From an uncultured Christensenella sp. (GTDB taxonomy: Bacteria > Bacillota > Clostridia > Christensenellales > UBA3700), in contig CAJTNA010000011.1 of NCBI GenBank assembly GCA_910577845.1, positions 1 to 42,948 of the forward strand: 42,948 nucleotides of DNA, read 5' to 3'. Made by a program: the position numbers and the translations under genes. Of this stretch, positions 40,914-42,948 are shown one piece after another (the first letter of the stretch is position 1; every line of letters starts with the position of its first letter). Below the pieces are notes generated by a model, which saw only the letters and a list, made by a program, of their open reading frames with translations, was not told the DNA's origin and did not search any database.

Positions 40914-42948
40914 CTAAAAATAAAAGTTAATTTTACTCTTTCCGCAAATTACATTCCATAATATTTCTGTATCACTAACTGATAACCCTTTTACATTACT
41001 AATCAACATTGCAGATTGTAAATAAGGTTTATCTGCAAAACTTTCATATAAAGTAACATTATTTGCTACTTGCCTCAAATAATTTACGTCTGCACTATTC
41101 ACTTTGCCATCACCAGTAATGTCACCAAGTACTGACAAATAAATTGTTTCATTGTTGCCATTTGATTTTAAGTATTCTATTCTCCAGCCAGTTCCAATAG
41201 CAAACTCATTGCCATCACCAAACAAATTAGCAAATTTACTATCTGCACCATCACCATAGACTTGACTTCCGTTACAATTATAAATCTTTAAGCTATTAAA
41301 TTTAAACGGCAAAATATTTTTAACAAACTCATTAACACTAGTATTTGGCAATATCTTTCCTAAAACAAATACTCCATCCGTTAGCGTTGCATCGTTGTAA
41401 TTATGCAATACTTCATTATCATTATAATACTTTCGAGTTCTGTCACTTCTATCAATATACAAATAGTCATATTCACTATCTGCAGACTTATCTAAAAACA
41501 CTTCACCATTTTTTAATACTATTCGTCCTTCCTCACTATCAAACAAACTAGCAGGGTCAACTCCTTTATTGTATCTTGTAAACCCATTTGTAAATGGATT
41601 AAAATAATTGTATTCTGGTGCATAATAAGTGACAAAAATCTTTTGACCGCTACCATCTTCCTTTAATTTTAACGGATTATTAATTGTACAATAGGCATCT
41701 ATTCCAACTAAATACATATCGCTCTTTTCACTATTTCTTTGTGTGTTACCATAGATATCGTTAGTACCAGACAAACTTAAGTTACTACGACCCATTATTC
41801 TTATTCCGCCACCATAATCACCACAACTATTATTCGCAACTATAACATTACTTACAACAACACTTTGGCAATTTGCAGTAGTTATTCCACCACCACGTGA
41901 AACTGAATCATTATAGGCAACAATCACATCGGAAATATACATAGCCCCCATACCATCAGCATAAATCCCTCCACCAAAATTATCTGAAACTCCATTTGTT
42001 TTATTAAAAGCTATCAATGTTCCTCCTTTTATAGAAACACTATAAGCATATGTACCTCCTACAGCAGCTCTATACTGACTTGTATTATCAAATATCAATC
42101 CTCCACTTATTTCACCTGCAGTTGAAGCACAATAATCAATTGCTCCAGCATTCTTTGACCAGTTTTCAGTAATTATTCCTCCATGCATATAAAAATAAGC
42201 ACCTTGGTGATTTACATTAATGCCGCCACCACTTGAATCAGTTACACAAGCACCACCCGTAATTTTTCCAAAATTCAATCCTTTTAAAGCATTATACAAT
42301 AATTCTCTATCATCCTTATATTGCTCATAAATATTTGCCACCTCCTCAGCATCGTAAGATGAATCATACAAATCTAATCTGCCCTCATAAACAAGGATAA
42401 CATTACCTTGAAAAGTTGCTTTATCACCAGTTAAATTACCCTCTTCATCTTTTGATTTCAAACGCCTATCAATTGTATGCCCATTCAAATCTAAAGAAAC
42501 AATGGCATCACTAGTTACTGCTGGACGACCTGAATAAAAAGCTTCGCAATATCCTTGACCACTACCATCATTACCAAATGATGTAACAAATGTTTCATCA
42601 TCTTTGGCAAGCCAATCCTTTTCCAAAATCACATTCACATTAGCATTATGATTAGCAGAATAAGTAATTGCCTCTTTCCACTTTGTTGCCATATTACCAC
42701 AAATACAAGGAGTACCATCTTCACAAGTACAATCTAAACCAAGCCTAAAAGTCAGCCCTGCTGGCAATGTCACTTTTCCTTGAATATTTGTATTGCTATT
42801 ATTATCCTCTTGAGCCACATAATCTTGCTTAGCATTGCTTAATAAAACAGTATTATTATCACTAATAGCACAAATATCAAAACAACCTATAGCCATAAGA
42901 CAAACTATGGCTACTGCTAAAAAGATTATTCCTACTCTTTTTATGTTT
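40914..42948 (-). CDS. Dockerin-containing beta-helix surface lipoprotein (5' end cut by the window edge)
   Basis: 678 codons are in the window; only about the first three residues (M, I, K by comparison with its paralogues) are missing. Signal peptide NIKRVGIIFLAVAIVCL then MAIGC. The N-terminal domain has WKEAITYSANHN, VILEKDWLAKDDETFVTSF and VSLDLNGHTIDRR. The beta-helix-like region (about 190-440) is rich in GGGI turns (NFGGGIYADG, SRGGGITTAN, DYGGGIRIMG). The C-terminal dockerin has a canonical first repeat (GDITGDGKVNSADVNYLRQ) and a degenerate second (NVKGLSVSDTEILW). It is a paralogue of 30384-32477 with the same domain order. A cysteine-rich patch (CTCEDGTPCICG) is unique to it. The upstream region, and so any switch, is outside the window. 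Confidence 0.85.
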   Translation of the reverse strand, partial: NIKRVGIIFLAVAIVCLMAIGCFDICAISDNNTVLLSNAKQDYVAQEDNNSNTNIQGKVTLPAGLTFRLGLDCTCEDGTPCICGNMATKWKEAITYSANHNANVNVILEKDWLAKDDETFVTSFGNDGSGQGYCEAFYSGRPAVTSDAIVSLDLNGHTIDRRLKSKDEEGNLTGDKATFQGNVILVYEGRLDLYDSSYDAEEVANIYEQYKDDRELLYNALKGLNFGKITGGACVTDSSGGGINVNHQGAYFYMHGGIITENWSKNAGAIDYCASTAGEISGGLIFDNTSQYRAAVGGTYAYSVSIKGGTLIAFNKTNGVSDNFGGGIYADGMGAMYISDVIVAYNDSVSRGGGITTANCQSVVVSNVIVANNSCGDYGGGIRIMGRSNLSLSGTNDIYGNTQRNSEKSDMYLVGIDAYCTINNPLKLKEDGSGQKIFVTYYAPEYNYFNPFTNGFTRYNKGVDPASLFDSEEGRIVLKNGEVFLDKSADSEYDYLYIDRSDRTRKYYNDNEVLHNYNDATLTDGVFVLGKILPNTSVNEFVKNILPFKFNSLKIYNCNGSQVYGDGADSKFANLFGDGNEFAIGTGWRIEYLKSNGNNETIYLSVLGDITGDGKVNSADVNYLRQVANNVTLYESFADKPYLQSAMLISNVKGLSVSDTEILWNVICGKSKINFYF

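Noticed and set aside
1..42948. CRISPR arrays, tRNA/rRNA genes, insertion sequences, integrase or invertase genes
   Set aside because: No regularly spaced repeats, tRNA-like folds, transposase motifs or recombinase catalytic motifs were found while reading both strands.

Overview
This 42.9 kb window is an AT-rich, low-GC piece of a Firmicutes (Clostridia-like) chromosome, probably from a gut anaerobe. The evidence is a Spo0A-type regulator, an RqcP-type S4 protein, a tilS-hpt pair, an IspD-IspF fusion, dockerin-bearing lipoproteins, strong Shine-Dalgarno sites, and many genes for host-glycan sugars. No tRNA, rRNA, CRISPR array, transposase or recombinase gene was recognised.

Layout. Positions 1-12,700 hold a glycan block on the minus strand. 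In transcription order it contains a GH35 beta-galactosidase, a sialidase-superfamily lipoprotein, a small conserved protein, a huge membrane-anchored tandem metallophosphoesterase, then a fucose operon (fucI, a two-domain fucA, an FGGY kinase) with a promoter and a 23-bp palindrome over its start site. Positions 13,100-17,500 hold two paralogous SHOCT membrane proteins divergent from an XRE regulator, then spo0A and an unknown gene. Positions 17,580-24,436 hold a truncated dockerin-family gene, a DUF1835-like protein, a YjdF-type membrane protein, nagB, a GT4 glycosyltransferase and a phosphatase-like lipoprotein lacking its metal ligands. Positions 24,700-28,136 are a plus-strand housekeeping stretch (cysteine hydrolase-like protein, rqcP, ispDF, DUF1700-like, GNAT). 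Positions 28,561-32,900 hold a GH18 lipoprotein and a full dockerin beta-helix lipoprotein with its unusual upstream region. Positions 33,184-40,617 are core genes (proS, PHP phosphatase, rmuC, cca, hpt, tilS). A second dockerin beta-helix gene runs off the right edge.

Main discovery candidate. A perfect 26-bp inverted repeat (32501-32526 and 32651-32676) flanks 124 bp that carry a good sigma-A-type promoter, immediately upstream of the dockerin beta-helix lipoprotein gene 30384-32477. As assembled, the promoter points away from the gene and into a terminator. Inversion would point it at the gene. This has the architecture of a phase-variable (ON/OFF) promoter switch. The gene belongs to a dispersed family: three members are in the window, and a fourth is implied beyond the left edge. 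Members share nearly identical signal-peptide DNA, and the three visible upstream regions share a roughly 175-nt structured element (a terminator-like hairpin, tandem CGACTTT motifs and a hairpin with compensatory base changes). The mature domains diverge.

Other notable points: Spo0A has Glu instead of Asp at the phosphoacceptor position; two phosphoesterase-family proteins have unusual architecture or lost catalytic ligands; FucA carries a degenerate second aldolase domain; and tilS appears to be transcribed leaderless. All functional statements are from reading the sequence only; no database search was run.
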